A stretch of 64,000 nucleotides of DNA. It comes from Clostridium pasteurianum DSM 525 = ATCC 6013 (GTDB lineage: Bacteria; Bacillota; Clostridia; Clostridiales; Clostridiaceae). Below the pieces are notes generated by a model that ran no database searches, had not been told where the DNA came from, and saw only the letters and a program-made list of their open reading frames with translations. Positions 45,660 to 55,536 of this stretch are shown here, piece by piece. Position numbers and translations under genes: made by a program. The stretch is from contig NZ_CP009268.1 in the NCBI RefSeq assembly GCF_000807255.1, positions 2,820,384 through 2,884,383 on the forward strand, read 5' to 3'. The first letter of the stretch is position 1; each line of letters opens with the position of its first letter.

Positions 45660-48600
45660 TTATTTTACAAAATACTTATTCATAGAAGAATATTCCACAT
45701 CTTTACCTGATATTTTATAGTTTACAGCCGTTACAAATATATTTGCAGTATCTATACAGGTAAATACGGGTATTCTATGTTCTGCTGCCTTTCTTCTAAG
45801 TTTAAATCCTAAAGTATTAATATTATTTCCTTTAGTAGGTGAATCAATTATGAAGGCTATTTTATTTTCAATAAGATTGTCTATTATATCAGATAATGGT
45901 TTTATAGTACACTCTGTATTTTTATCTCTTAAAAATTTTCCTGTTCCTTCAGAGGCAATTATATTGAAGCCTAATTCAATATATTTTTTAATTACTTCTA
46001 AGGCTTCTAATTTATCTATATCTTTTAAAGATACATATATATTACCTTTTTTAGGTATCTGATAATTTGCTGCACAGAATCCTTTATATATTGCAGATTC
46101 AAAATCATGACCTACCCCAAGCACTTCACCGGTAGATTTCATTTCAGGTCCTAGATAAGTATCTACATCCACTAACTTTTCATTAGAAAATACAGGTATT
46201 TTCACTGCACATAATTTATGATTTTCATTAATACCAATACCGTATCCAAGTTCTTTGAGCTTCTTACCAAGTATGATTTCTACAGCAAGTTTTACCATAG
46301 GTATTCCAGTAACCTTACTTAAAATAGGTACTGTTCTAGAGGCTCTTGGATTTACTTCTATTACATATACATTTTCTCCATCAAATACATATTGTATATT
46401 TACAAGTCCTTTGATTGCAAGCGCCTTTACAATTTTCTCTGTATATTCTTTTAATGTATTAAGCACATCTTTTGAAAGAGTTCTAGTTGGATACATTGTT
46501 ATACTGTCTCCTGAATGTACTCCAGTTCTTTCTACATGTTCCATAATACCTGGTATTAATACATTTTCAGCATCTGAAATTGCATCTACTTCTATCTCTG
46601 TTCCCCTTATATACTTATCTATGAGTACAGGGTGCTCTGTAGATAAATTAACCGCTTCTTTCATATATTTTTCAAGAGTATCTCTATCATGTACTACCTG
46701 CATAGCTCTTCCTCCTATTACATAAGAAGGTCTAACCAGTACAGGATATCCTAAAGCTTCAACTGCTTTATAGGCTTCATTCATATTTGTTACCGAAAAA
46801 CCTTTAGGTAATGGTATATCTATATTATTTAAGAGTTCACTAAACTTTTCTCTATCCTCAGCTAAATCTATGGATTTAAAGGAAGTTCCAAGAATCTTTA
46901 TACCTTTTTTATAAAGTTTTTCTGCAAGATTTATAGCCGTTTGACCACCAAATTGTACAATGACACCATAAGGTTTTTCCTTATCAATAATATCAAGAAC
47001 ATTATCTATGTATAGTGATTCAAAGTACAATTTATCTGCTGTATCAAAATCTGTACTTACCGTTTCTGGATTATTATTTATAATTATAGATTTAAACCCA
47101 GCATCTTTAATACCCCAAACTCCATGAACACAGCAATAATCAAATTCAATTCCCTGACCTATTCTTATAGGTCCAGAACCTAAAACTATTATTTTTTGTT
47201 CTTCTGAAATAGTATCTTCTTCTTCCTCTTCATAACATGAATAATAATAAGGAGTATCAGCTTCAAATTCTCCACTGCAGGTATCTACCATTTTATAAAC
47301 TGGTTTAACATTATTATCATTTAAAACATCTAATATTTTACTTTCAGTTATTTTTGTAAGTCTGCTTATTTCTTTTATTGTAAATCCCATTTTTTTGGCA
47401 TCAATTATATTTTCTTCTGATGGATCTTCCTTAAGCTTAAATTCTGTGTTTACTATTAATTTAATGCTTTCTAAGAACCATTTATCTATTTTAGTTACAT
47501 TATGGATCTCATCTATTGAAATACCTTTTCTCATAATTTCTGCTATAGCAAAAATTCTCTCATCATCCTGTTTCTTTATTTTATCTATAAGAGTGTCCAC
47601 ATCTAATGCTTCAAAAGCATCAATTCTAAGGGCACTAAATTTCCCCTCTAAAGATGTAACAGCCTTTAAAAGAGCATTGTGGAAAGTTCTATCTATGGCC
47701 ATTACCTCTCCCGTAGCTTTCATCTGTGTACCAAGTGTTCTAAGGGCTGTACTGAATTTGTCAAAAGGCCATTTTGGTATCTTTACAACACAATAATCTA
47801 AAGCTGGCTCAAAACAAGCACTGGAATTTTTAGTAACATAATTTCTTAGTTCATCTAAACTATATCCAATAGCTATTTTAGCAGCTATCTTAGCTATTGG
47901 ATAGCCTGCAGCCTTAGATGCCAATGCACTGGAACGGCTTACCCTAGGATTTACTTCTATTACTATATAATTATTACTTTTTGGATCCAATGCATATTGT
48001 ATATTACAGCCACCTTCTATTTTAAGATTTCTTATAATCTTTATGGCTGCGTTTCTAAGCATTTGGTATTCTGTATCTCTCAAAGTCTGTGAAGGTGCTA
48101 CAACTATACTGTCTCCAGTATGAACACCCACAGGATCAATATTTTCCATATTACATATAATTATACAGTTATCTTTTTTATCTCTAATTACCTCATACTC
48201 AATTTCCTTCCATCCAGCAACACTTTGTTCTAGAAGTATCTGATCTATAGGACTCATTTCGATTCCCATGCTGGCTATTTCAATCAACTCTTCCATATTT
48301 TCTGCTATTCCGCCGCCAGTTCCACCTAGTGTATATGCCGGTCTTATAATTACTGGAAACCCATAATTATTGACAAATTCAATACATTCATCAACATGAG
48401 TAGCAATTATACTTTTAGGTATAGGCTCATTTATTTCTTCCATAAGATTTTTAAATTCTTCTCTATCCTCAGCTTTTTTTATAGCTTCACTATTTACACC
48501 TAGAAGCCTTACATTATATTTTTCAAGAATTCCCTCATCTCTTAGTTTCATAGCAAGATTAAGAGCTGTTTGGCCGCCAAAACCTGCTAATATTCCGTCA

Positions 48601-48848
48601 GGCTTTTCAAAAGCTATTATTTTTTCTAATGCTTCCACAGTCAAAGGTTCTATATATACTTTATCTGATATATGGTAATCTGTCATTATAGTAGCTGGAT
48701 TACTATTTACAAGGACAGTTTCTATTCCCTCTTCTTTTATGGCTTTAATGGCTTCTGTACCTGAATAATCAAATTCAGCCGCTTGACCGATAATTATTGG
48801 ACCTGATCCAATAATAAGAGCTTTTTTTATAGTTTTGTCTAAAGGCAT
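45660..48848 (-). CDS. carB: Carbamoyl-phosphate synthase large subunit CarB
   Basis: A 1062-residue synthetase that uses ammonia from CarA, bicarbonate and two ATP to make carbamoyl phosphate. The two homologous ATP-grasp halves are evident. KALIIGSGPIIIGQAAEFDYSG opens the first and KIIVLGSGPIRIGQGIEFDYC-like sequence opens the second near residue 550. Each has RPSY or RPAY strands, EVNPR motifs (near 298 and 835) and the GGTGGG or GGRAM loop. A C-terminal MGS-type allosteric domain follows 935. Start at ATG 48848, behind GGAGG. It is co-transcribed with carA, 109 bases upstream. Confidence 0.97.
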   Translation of the reverse strand: MPLDKTIKKALIIGSGPIIIGQAAEFDYSGTEAIKAIKEEGIETVLVNSNPATIMTDYHISDKVYIEPLTVEALEKIIAFEKPDGILAGFGGQTALNLAMKLRDEGILEKYNVRLLGVNSEAIKKAEDREEFKNLMEEINEPIPKSIIATHVDECIEFVNNYGFPVIIRPAYTLGGTGGGIAENMEELIEIASMGIEMSPIDQILLEQSVAGWKEIEYEVIRDKKDNCIIICNMENIDPVGVHTGDSIVVAPSQTLRDTEYQMLRNAAIKIIRNLKIEGGCNIQYALDPKSNNYIVIEVNPRVSRSSALASKAAGYPIAKIAAKIAIGYSLDELRNYVTKNSSACFEPALDYCVVKIPKWPFDKFSTALRTLGTQMKATGEVMAIDRTFHNALLKAVTSLEGKFSALRIDAFEALDVDTLIDKIKKQDDERIFAIAEIMRKGISIDEIHNVTKIDKWFLESIKLIVNTEFKLKEDPSEENIIDAKKMGFTIKEISRLTKITESKILDVLNDNNVKPVYKMVDTCSGEFEADTPYYYSCYEEEEEDTISEEQKIIVLGSGPIRIGQGIEFDYCCVHGVWGIKDAGFKSIIINNNPETVSTDFDTADKLYFESLYIDNVLDIIDKEKPYGVIVQFGGQTAINLAEKLYKKGIKILGTSFKSIDLAEDREKFSELLNNIDIPLPKGFSVTNMNEAYKAVEALGYPVLVRPSYVIGGRAMQVVHDRDTLEKYMKEAVNLSTEHPVLIDKYIRGTEIEVDAISDAENVLIPGIMEHVERTGVHSGDSITMYPTRTLSKDVLNTLKEYTEKIVKALAIKGLVNIQYVFDGENVYVIEVNPRASRTVPILSKVTGIPMVKLAVEIILGKKLKELGYGIGINENHKLCAVKIPVFSNEKLVDVDTYLGPEMKSTGEVLGVGHDFESAIYKGFCAANYQIPKKGNIYVSLKDIDKLEALEVIKKYIELGFNIIASEGTGKFLRDKNTECTIKPLSDIIDNLIENKIAFIIDSPTKGNNINTLGFKLRRKAAEHRIPVFTCIDTANIFVTAVNYKISGKDVEYSSMNKYFVK

Positions 48849-48957
48849 ATTTGTTTCCTCCAAAATCATTAGTATTGGGCATCTAAAACTAGAGAGGCCA
48901 AATTATAATAAATATATATCTGTAGTAACTAATTAAATCTTACAGTAAGTAATTTTA

Positions 48958-50043
48958 TTACATTGCTTTGTCATTAATAGTTCCATCCATAATAGTTATG
49001 AATTTATCAAATAAATAAGCTGTATCTATTGGTCCCGGTGCTCCTTCTGGATGAAATTGTACTGAAAAAACTGGTAAAGATTTATGTTTCATTCCTTCAA
49101 CAGTGTTATCATTAAGGTTTCTATGAGTCACTATCATACCTTTGCTTTCTATACTTTTCTCATCTACTGCATAGCCATGATTTTGAGAAGTTATATAAGC
49201 TTTATCTCTTTCAATATCATAAATTCCATGATTTCCACCTCTATGACCAAACTTCAACTTGTAAGTATCTCCACCTACAGCTAGTGCTAATATTTGGTGT
49301 CCAAGGCATATACCAAAGGTAGGTAAAACCTTCATTAAATGACTTACTGTTTCAATTGTTTCTGGTATAGCTTTTGGATCTCCAGGACCATTGCTTAAGA
49401 ATAATCCATCTGGGCTTATATCCATAATATCATTATAAGTAGCATCATAGGGAAATATTGTAATATCACAATTTCTCTGCTTTAAGTTTTCAATTATATT
49501 CTGCTTAGCTCCAAAATCCATTAATGCAACTTTAGAACCGGTTCCTGGAATATGCTTAACAGCTTTTGGACTTACATCTCTAACATAACTTTTGCTAAGT
49601 TCTGTTTTTTCCATAATATCCTTAAGTTTTTCTACAGAGAATTCTTCATTTGATATTACACACTTCATAGATCCTACATTTCTTACTTTTTTTGTAATAG
49701 ACCTAGTATCTACATTGTAAACTCCAACTATATTCATACTTTTAAGCATATCATCCAAGCTAGCCTCATTCATATAATTTGATGGATTATTACATACAGA
49801 TTTTACCACAAAGCCTTTAGCATATACCTTATCTGATTCATTTTCAAAAGAATTTGTTCCGTAATTACCAATCAAAGGATATGTCATATTTATTATTTGT
49901 CCTGCGTAAGATGGGTCAGTAAGTACTTCCTGATATCCAGTCATACAGGTATTAAAAACTAATTCACCAACAGATGTTCCAATTTTTCCAAAACCATCTC
50001 CGTTATATATTGTTCCATCTTCCAAATATAATATGCCTTTCAT
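48958..50043 (-). CDS. carA: Carbamoyl-phosphate synthase small subunit CarA
   Basis: A 361-residue glutaminase subunit. KGILYLEDGTIYNGDGFGK opens the N-terminal domain. The class I glutamine amidotransferase site is GICLGHQILA near 240 (nucleophile Cys), followed by HRGGNHGI and SQNHGYAVDE, with the catalytic His and Glu in FHPEGAPGP near 325. It passes ammonia to CarB. Start at ATG 50043 with GAGGTGG upstream; the GTG nine bases earlier overlaps that site. Its leader carries a PyrR attenuator. Confidence 0.97.
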   Translation of the reverse strand: MKGILYLEDGTIYNGDGFGKIGTSVGELVFNTCMTGYQEVLTDPSYAGQIINMTYPLIGNYGTNSFENESDKVYAKGFVVKSVCNNPSNYMNEASLDDMLKSMNIVGVYNVDTRSITKKVRNVGSMKCVISNEEFSVEKLKDIMEKTELSKSYVRDVSPKAVKHIPGTGSKVALMDFGAKQNIIENLKQRNCDITIFPYDATYNDIMDISPDGLFLSNGPGDPKAIPETIETVSHLMKVLPTFGICLGHQILALAVGGDTYKLKFGHRGGNHGIYDIERDKAYITSQNHGYAVDEKSIESKGMIVTHRNLNDNTVEGMKHKSLPVFSVQFHPEGAPGPIDTAYLFDKFITIMDGTINDKAM

Positions 50044-50196
50044 AAAATCCACCTCTTCTTTATATTAAAAAACCTTGTCATTAATATTTATACAGCTTTT
50101 TTTATATTTATTCATACATTAACATAAATTCATTTTCCCTGTCAACCTACGTTATGTGCTTATATTTCTTACTTTATGCTCATTACATAAAAATAA

Positions 50197-50222
50197 GAGC
50201 CTTCTACTATGGCAGAAGGCTC
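50197..50222 (-). terminator. PyrR-controlled attenuator hairpin of carA
   Basis: On the minus strand GAGCCTTCT and AGAAGGCTC form a 9-bp stem with an 8-base loop, followed by a T-rich run (TTATTTTTATG). It lies about 150 bases before carA and 63 bases after the PyrR box. Confidence 0.85.
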
Positions 50223-50284
50223 GTTGCATACGAAATAAAGCTATACATAAAAATGCTGCTTTTACACAATTATATACAATCTTA

Positions 50285-50316
50285 CCTTTTCAGCCTCTCT
50301 GGACCAAATTTAAAGG
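50285..50316 (-). promoter_or_regulatory. PyrR binding loop in the carA leader
   Basis: The minus strand has CCTTTAAATTTGGTCCAGAG directly followed by AGGCTG and AAAAGG. GTCCAGAGAGGCT matches the known anti-antiterminator loop bound by UMP-loaded PyrR. The 32-bp layout is shared with the two pyrB-leader sites. A TATAAT for the promoter is at 50342-50337. The 345-base gap 50044-50388 has no other gene. Confidence 0.88.
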
Positions 50317-50388
50317 TCGTATTTAATTTTCTATATATTATAATACACTATTATTACATATATATCAATTATTTATTTTAAAAATAAT

Positions 50389-51906
50389 TTATTCACCTTT
50401 TAACCATTTATTAAAATATTCATTCCAATCTTTCCCCGTAATTTCATTTGATACTTTTATGAAGTCTTCCGTTCTGGTAACCTTATATTTGTATCTGTTG
50501 TAGTAAGTTTGAATTATTTTAAAGAAATTTTCATTTCCTACCTTTTCTCTAAAATCGTCCAGCATGACAGCTCCTTTATAATAAACCAGAATTGAATACT
50601 CCATGTCATCTTTAAAATCCTGTACTGGCTTTAACATAACTTTTTTATCAGGGTTATTTTTAGAATATATATAGTAATAATCTTTTAATTGTAAGAAATA
50701 TTCTCTGCTATTTTTTATACTTTCATTATATATATTTTCAGAATAGCAGGCAAAACTCTCATCTAGCCAAGCTTCATTGACCTCATCATCACCTATGACA
50801 CCATACCACCACTGATGAGCTGTTTCATGGACTACAATAGCTTCATAATAACCGCCTTTTTTATATACTGGATTATCGGATATAAAAACTATACCAGGAT
50901 ACTCCATACCTGTTAAAAAGCTACTTTCTGCTACAGAGTAAGTTTTATAGGGATACTTACCATAAAATCTATTAAAGATCTTTATAGAATTCGTTGCATA
51001 ATTCATTTGCTCTGAGAGCTCTTTATCTGTACCAAGACTATAGCATTTTATATTTATGCCATCTACCTTTTCTTCCTTAACTTTAAATTTGTTGCTAGTA
51101 GTAAAGGCAAAATCTCTTACATTAGATTCACTAAAAGAATAGGTCTTTAGACCTTTTTTTAGCTTTTCCCTGGCAGACTCCCCTGTAGCCGCCACTACAT
51201 AATCCTTAGGCACTGTTATATTTACCTTGTAGTCAGAAACTGTACTATAAAAAGGATCTCCCATACTATAATATGAATCTAAATGCCATCCTTTATCGTC
51301 ATATTCTGCAGCTATAGGATACCAATTTCCAAAATTATAAGAACTATTATAATAACTTAATCTATCTTTCCCTTTAGGAACTTTCACCGTAAAATTTAAA
51401 TTAAAATTAACTTTACTTCCCGGTTTTAATTCTTTTTTTAATGGTACTCTTAATATTGTCTTATCTTTTCCACTTATTTCGAAATCAGAAACTTTTCCAT
51501 TTACATATATGTCCTTTATGTTCATATTTCCTTCACTAAATCCCTCTGGGAAGGTTTCATTAAAGCCAAATTGAGCAGGTGTAGTTTCTTTTTCTCTATA
51601 GGCATTGGGGTAAATATGAAAATACACTTCTTTAAGTGAAATTTTACTCTTATTTATATAAGTTAGTTTTTCTTCACCTGTTAACATTTTTGATTTAGTA
51701 TCCAAATTTACATCCATCTTATATATATTTTTAGGAAAATCAACTTTTGTGCTGCTTTCTACTGCAGGTTTTATAGAGTTTATACTTTTTATTGCAGGGC
51801 TACTGGGATTAAAAGTTTGTGCACTTTCACTTCCTCTTCCACAGGAAGAGGTTAATAATACTATAACTGTAACTATACATATAATCTTACACAATTTTTT
51901 CAACAT
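50389..51906 (-). CDS. M1-family aminopeptidase-like lipoprotein
   Basis: A 505-residue gluzincin peptidase. The N-terminal signal MLKKLCKIICIVTVIVLL ends in the lipobox LTSSC, so it should be lipid-anchored outside the cell. The substrate loop is TGMEYPGIVF near 331, the GxMEN-type motif. VVHETAHQWWYG near 362 is HExxH, and the third zinc ligand Glu lies in NEAWLDESFACY 18 residues on. Start at ATG 51906, behind AGGAGG; the earlier in-frame Met abuts that site. It lies between pyrE and carA on the same strand but has no obvious pyrimidine role. The gap to pyrE is about 210 bases. Confidence 0.85.
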   Translation of the reverse strand: MLKKLCKIICIVTVIVLLTSSCGRGSESAQTFNPSSPAIKSINSIKPAVESSTKVDFPKNIYKMDVNLDTKSKMLTGEEKLTYINKSKISLKEVYFHIYPNAYREKETTPAQFGFNETFPEGFSEGNMNIKDIYVNGKVSDFEISGKDKTILRVPLKKELKPGSKVNFNLNFTVKVPKGKDRLSYYNSSYNFGNWYPIAAEYDDKGWHLDSYYSMGDPFYSTVSDYKVNITVPKDYVVAATGESAREKLKKGLKTYSFSESNVRDFAFTTSNKFKVKEEKVDGINIKCYSLGTDKELSEQMNYATNSIKIFNRFYGKYPYKTYSVAESSFLTGMEYPGIVFISDNPVYKKGGYYEAIVVHETAHQWWYGVIGDDEVNEAWLDESFACYSENIYNESIKNSREYFLQLKDYYYIYSKNNPDKKVMLKPVQDFKDDMEYSILVYYKGAVMLDDFREKVGNENFFKIIQTYYNRYKYKVTRTEDFIKVSNEITGKDWNEYFNKWLKGE

Positions 51907-52117
51907 AAACATTCCTCCTGAATGAAAGTTTATGTAAAATCTACTTATATCATACATAGATTAAAATAAAAAAATATGATTTCATAAGTTAAAATTCTTC
52001 TATAAATCTAAACCTATAAAATCATATTAAAGTTATAAATTTGTATTTAATTCAACAATTACAAATCAAACAATTATGTTTTAAATAAAGTCAATTATAC
52101 TAAAAATATTTGATAAA

Positions 52118-52699
52118 TCAAACTATATTTCTGCTGCCAGGTTTTATGTATGGTATACCTTTTTTGCAAAGAGGACAATTTTCTTTTTCATAACTTTCAA
52201 TTTCAAGCTTAACGGCACTGTATATAGGGAATTCAGTTTTTACATCTTTAGCTCTTCTATCTACTATACAGCATAGTGCTACTACTTCCGCTCCAATGTT
52301 TCTTAAAATTTTTACGACTTCAAGAGAAGATTTTCCTGTAGTAATAACATCTTCTGAAATTATTACCTTATCTCCTTTTTTAACTTCAAATCCTCTTTTA
52401 ATAGTCATTTTACCATCTACTCTTTCAGCAAAAATTCCTGGTTTTCCTGTTTGTCTTGCCAGTTCATAAGAAACCAAAACTCCTCCCATAGCAGGTCCAA
52501 CGATTATATCAAAATCTACATCTTTTATTTTATCTTTAATTACCTGTATAACTTTTTCTGCCTTATCAGGGTGCTGTAAAAGTTTAGCGCATTGACAATA
52601 TCTTTCACTATGTCTCCCTGATGATAGTAAAAAATGTCCTTCTAAAAGAGCCTCTGACTCTTTTAGTATTTCTATAACTTTGTTATCTGTATTTTCCAT
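52118..52699 (-). CDS. pyrE: Orotate phosphoribosyltransferase PyrE
   Basis: A 193-residue enzyme that joins orotate and PRPP to make OMP. The PRPP loop is [20 protein letters not shown] near 108-127 (type I PRTase). The flexible-loop and phosphate-binding residues [12 protein letters not shown] near 22 and [11 protein letters not shown] near 62 are intact. The ending [19 protein letters not shown] has a Cys pair common to this longer PyrE group. Last gene of the pyr operon, 145 bases after pyrD. Confidence 0.95.
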   Translation of the reverse strand: MENTDNKVIEILKESEALLEGHFLLSSGRHSERYCQCAKLLQHPDKAEKVIQVIKDKIKDVDFDIIVGPAMGGVLVSYELARQTGKPGIFAERVDGKMTIKRGFEVKKGDKVIISEDVITTGKSSLEVVKILRNIGAEVVALCCIVDRRAKDVKTEFPIYSAVKLEIESYEKENCPLCKKGIPYIKPGSRNIV

Positions 52700-52844
52700 A
52701 ATTTAAACACTCTCCTAAAATTTATCCTAAATAATTTTGTAAAAACTAAATTAGCTTATAGCAGCCAAAAATTCTTAAATATTTCATGTAAAACTAATTT
52801 TAGTAAAAAATCCTGATACTTAATATTGTTAACACTATATTAAG

Positions 52845-53744
52845 TTATTTAATTATACCGATTATTTCTGAAAGATTATTTATTCCTTCTCTTTCCATAA
52901 ATTTTTCAATATCCTCTATTATATCAACACATATATCCGGTTTCATAAAATTAGCTGTTCCAACCTGCACTGCAGTTGCTCCTGCCATGATAAATTCTAT
53001 AGCATCCTTTCCATTAGATATACCACCCATACCAACTACAGGTACATCTACCGCTTTTGCTACCTCATATACCATTCTTAAAGCAATAGGTTTTATACAG
53101 GGACCAGAAAGTCCTGCGCTTACATTGTCAAATACAGGTCTCCTTTTATTTATGTCAATTGCCATAGCCTTAAAAGTATTAACCAAAGATATAGAATCAG
53201 CTCCTGCTTCAGTACATTTAACGGCCATATCCACTATATCCTCAGCATTAGGTGACAATTTTACCATAAGAGGTTTATGACAAAGTTTTCTCACTTTGCT
53301 GACTACATCAAAGGCAACTTTAGATTTTATGCCAAAAGCCATTCCACCATGCTTAACATTTGGGCAAGATATATTTAATTCTATAATATCTACATCTGTC
53401 TTATCAAGCAATTCAATGCCCTTTTCATAATCCTCCGTTGTTCCTCCGCCTAAATTAGCTATTACTACAGTATTGAGCTTTTTCATATCTTCTAGTTCCT
53501 CTTTTATGAAATGCTCAACACCCGGATTCTGTAATCCTACACTATTCATTATTCCACTAGCTACTTCATAAATTCTCATACCATTATTACCTTCTTTAGG
53601 CATAATAGTCAAGCCTTTCGAAGAAATTCCCCCAAGTCTACCTACATCAAAATAATTCATATACTCATTTCCAAAACCAAAAGTTCCAGAGGCAGCAATT
53701 ACAGGATTCTTAAAATCAACTCCAGAAATACTAACATTAGTCAT
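52845..53744 (-). CDS. pyrD: Dihydroorotate dehydrogenase type 1B, catalytic subunit PyrD
   Basis: A 299-residue FMN enzyme oxidising dihydroorotate to orotate, with NAD as final acceptor through PyrK. The catalytic Cys is in [11 protein letters not shown] near 128-138, the type 1 loop. KLSPNAEDI near 162 and [13 protein letters not shown] near 246 are FMN- and phosphate-binding. The start overlaps the pyrK stop by 8 bases, consistent with the PyrD-PyrK complex of low-GC Gram-positives. Confidence 0.96.
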   Translation of the reverse strand: MTNVSISGVDFKNPVIAASGTFGFGNEYMNYFDVGRLGGISSKGLTIMPKEGNNGMRIYEVASGIMNSVGLQNPGVEHFIKEELEDMKKLNTVVIANLGGGTTEDYEKGIELLDKTDVDIIELNISCPNVKHGGMAFGIKSKVAFDVVSKVRKLCHKPLMVKLSPNAEDIVDMAVKCTEAGADSISLVNTFKAMAIDINKRRPVFDNVSAGLSGPCIKPIALRMVYEVAKAVDVPVVGMGGISNGKDAIEFIMAGATAVQVGTANFMKPDICVDIIEDIEKFMEREGINNLSEIIGIIK

Positions 53745-54477
53745 TTATTACTAGCTCCTCTCCTAAGAATACAGGACCTTCTTTACAAGATCTCTTTCTT
53801 CCATCTTTAGTTTTACAAGTACATACAAGACATGCACCGATTCCACAGGCCATTCTATTTTCCATAGATACATATAATGGCACCTTTTTTTCATCACACA
53901 TTTTAATTATCTTTGACATCATTATTTCTGGTCCACAGCAAACTACCACATCATAATTTTCCACATTAAGCAAATCTGTTACATATCCTTTATGTCCAAC
54001 TTCACCATTTTCTGTGGATAAGTATAATTTATTAACATTTTTTCCCACATCATCCACAGTTTTACTACCGCTTCTAAACCCAGCATATAAATCCAATGAA
54101 GAATTTTTTAATTTCTTGGCTAAATACAGCATTGGTGCAATACCAATACCTCCTGCCACTAAAGCAACTTTCCCCTTCAATTTTTCCAAAGGGAAACCAT
54201 TTCCAAGCGGTCCTGTAAGTTTTATTTCGTCACCTTTTTTTAATTTAGTTAAAATTTCTGTTCCTCTGCCGCACACTCTATATAAAAATTTTATTTTTTC
54301 CTCATCTTTATCATATATGCTTATAGGCCTGGATAATACAGGTTCTTCATCCCAAGCTCTTAACAGATAAAACTGACCAGGATTACCCTCAAATTTCCCA
54401 TCTATAGTAATCTCATATATATCTTCCTCTATCTTTTCATTACTAAATACGTTTTTCACCATATATTTTTCGCTCAT
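53737..54477 (-). CDS. pyrK: Dihydroorotate dehydrogenase electron-transfer subunit PyrK
   Basis: A 246-residue FAD/[2Fe-2S] subunit. [19 protein letters not shown] near 42-60 binds [14 protein letters not shown] near 107 binds NAD, and [17 protein letters not shown] then SCKEG near 206-232 supply the four iron-sulfur Cys. It takes electrons from PyrD to NAD. It overlaps pyrD by 8 bases. The 185-base gap to pyrF contains the family B palindromic element. Confidence 0.95.
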   Translation of the reverse strand: MSEKYMVKNVFSNEKIEEDIYEITIDGKFEGNPGQFYLLRAWDEEPVLSRPISIYDKDEEKIKFLYRVCGRGTEILTKLKKGDEIKLTGPLGNGFPLEKLKGKVALVAGGIGIAPMLYLAKKLKNSSLDLYAGFRSGSKTVDDVGKNVNKLYLSTENGEVGHKGYVTDLLNVENYDVVVCCGPEIMMSKIIKMCDEKKVPLYVSMENRMACGIGACLVCTCKTKDGRKRSCKEGPVFLGEELVIND

Positions 54478-54513
54478 GAGTTCCCTCCAAATATAAATAT
54501 TTTAGGCATGTGA

Positions 54514-54652
54514 AAATAAATAGTAAGTCAAAGATGCGACGAATATTTTGAATCCAACATGGAAGCAGGTGACCAGGATAGTGGGCTATCTGAGGGTTCT
54601 GCCGACGCAGTAGGATTCAAAATAGGCTAGCATACTGACTAGTTATTTATTT
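54514..54652. repeat. Palindromic element family B inside the pyr operon
   Basis: About 139 bp with nested inverted repeats. Outer arms AAATAAATAGTAAGTCA (54514-54530) and TGACTAGTTATTTATTT (54636-54652) match at 15 of 17 positions. Inside are ATGC/GCAT, ATTTTGAATCC/GGATTCAAAAT, GCAG/CTGC and GATAG/CTATC with a TGGG loop. It has no gene. The layered stems, higher GC core and placement suggest a miniature inverted-repeat element or a structured RNA. No second copy was seen in the window. Confidence 0.7.
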
Positions 54653-54661
54653 GAATATGCC

Positions 54662-55525
54662 TTAACTTATGTGCTTTAAAATATCATCCCGCATATTTAT
54701 AGAAGCATTTCTTGCAGCTTTTTCAAAACTATGCTCTCCATTCTCAACTTTCTTATACGCAAGAAGTATACCCCTTGAAGAGTTTACAATTCCTCCATTA
54801 CCCTTTGATAAGTAATTAGCCACATCTTCAGCAGTTCCTCCTTGTGCACCATAACCTGGTATTAAGAAAAATGTTGATTCATATTTATCTCTTATCTGTT
54901 TTCCTTCAAAGCCAGTAGTACATCCAACTACAGCTCCTATAGAACTGTATCCACATTCTCCAAGACAATCTTTACCAATTTCATATATCTTATCACCCAC
55001 AGCATTATACACTCTTTCACCGTTTTCAACATCTATATATTGAATATCCTTTGAACCAGGGTTTGATGTTCTAAGAAGAATAAACGCTCCCTTTTCCTTG
55101 TTTTTAATATACGGAACATATGATTCTACACTATCAAAACCCATATAAGGATTTAAAGTAACAAAATCACTTTCAAAATCTCCTTCAAAATGAGCTTTTG
55201 CATACATTTCGGCAGTTTTTGCTATATCCCCTCTTTTTATATCAGCTATAGATATAGCATTCTCATTCTTTATGTACTTTAAAGTCTTTTCATAAGCTTT
55301 GAGACCATTGATTCCATAAGCTTCATAATATGCAATTTGAACTTTATAACAGGCAGCCACATCAATAGTTTCATCAATTATTTTTTTATTAAAATTAAAT
55401 ATTGCATCTTCCAAATTATCGTATTTATTCAAAAACCATTTTGGTATGTATTCTATATCAGTATCTAGTCCCAAGCAAACATGCCCATTTTTTTCAACTC
55501 TTTGGTAAAGTTCATCTATAATCAT
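54662..55525 (-). CDS. pyrF: Orotidine-5'-phosphate decarboxylase PyrF (long type)
   Basis: A 287-residue OMP decarboxylase of the longer type 2 group. CLGLDTDIEYIPKWF is the N-terminal motif of that group. ISIADIKRGDIAKTAEMY near 92 carries the catalytic Asp-Lys pair. FFLIPGYGAQGGTAEDV near 219 is the phosphate loop. It makes UMP from OMP, the last step of the pathway. It starts 11 nt after pyrC, and is separated from pyrK by a palindromic element. Confidence 0.95.
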   Translation of the reverse strand: MIIDELYQRVEKNGHVCLGLDTDIEYIPKWFLNKYDNLEDAIFNFNKKIIDETIDVAACYKVQIAYYEAYGINGLKAYEKTLKYIKNENAISIADIKRGDIAKTAEMYAKAHFEGDFESDFVTLNPYMGFDSVESYVPYIKNKEKGAFILLRTSNPGSKDIQYIDVENGERVYNAVGDKIYEIGKDCLGECGYSSIGAVVGCTTGFEGKQIRDKYESTFFLIPGYGAQGGTAEDVANYLSKGNGGIVNSSRGILLAYKKVENGEHSFEKAARNASINMRDDILKHIS

Positions 55526-55536
55526 AATAAATCCTC

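Noticed and set aside
53737-54477. pyrK as a stand-alone ferredoxin reductase
   Set aside because: The 8-base overlap with pyrD and the four-Cys layout make it the DHOD electron-transfer subunit.
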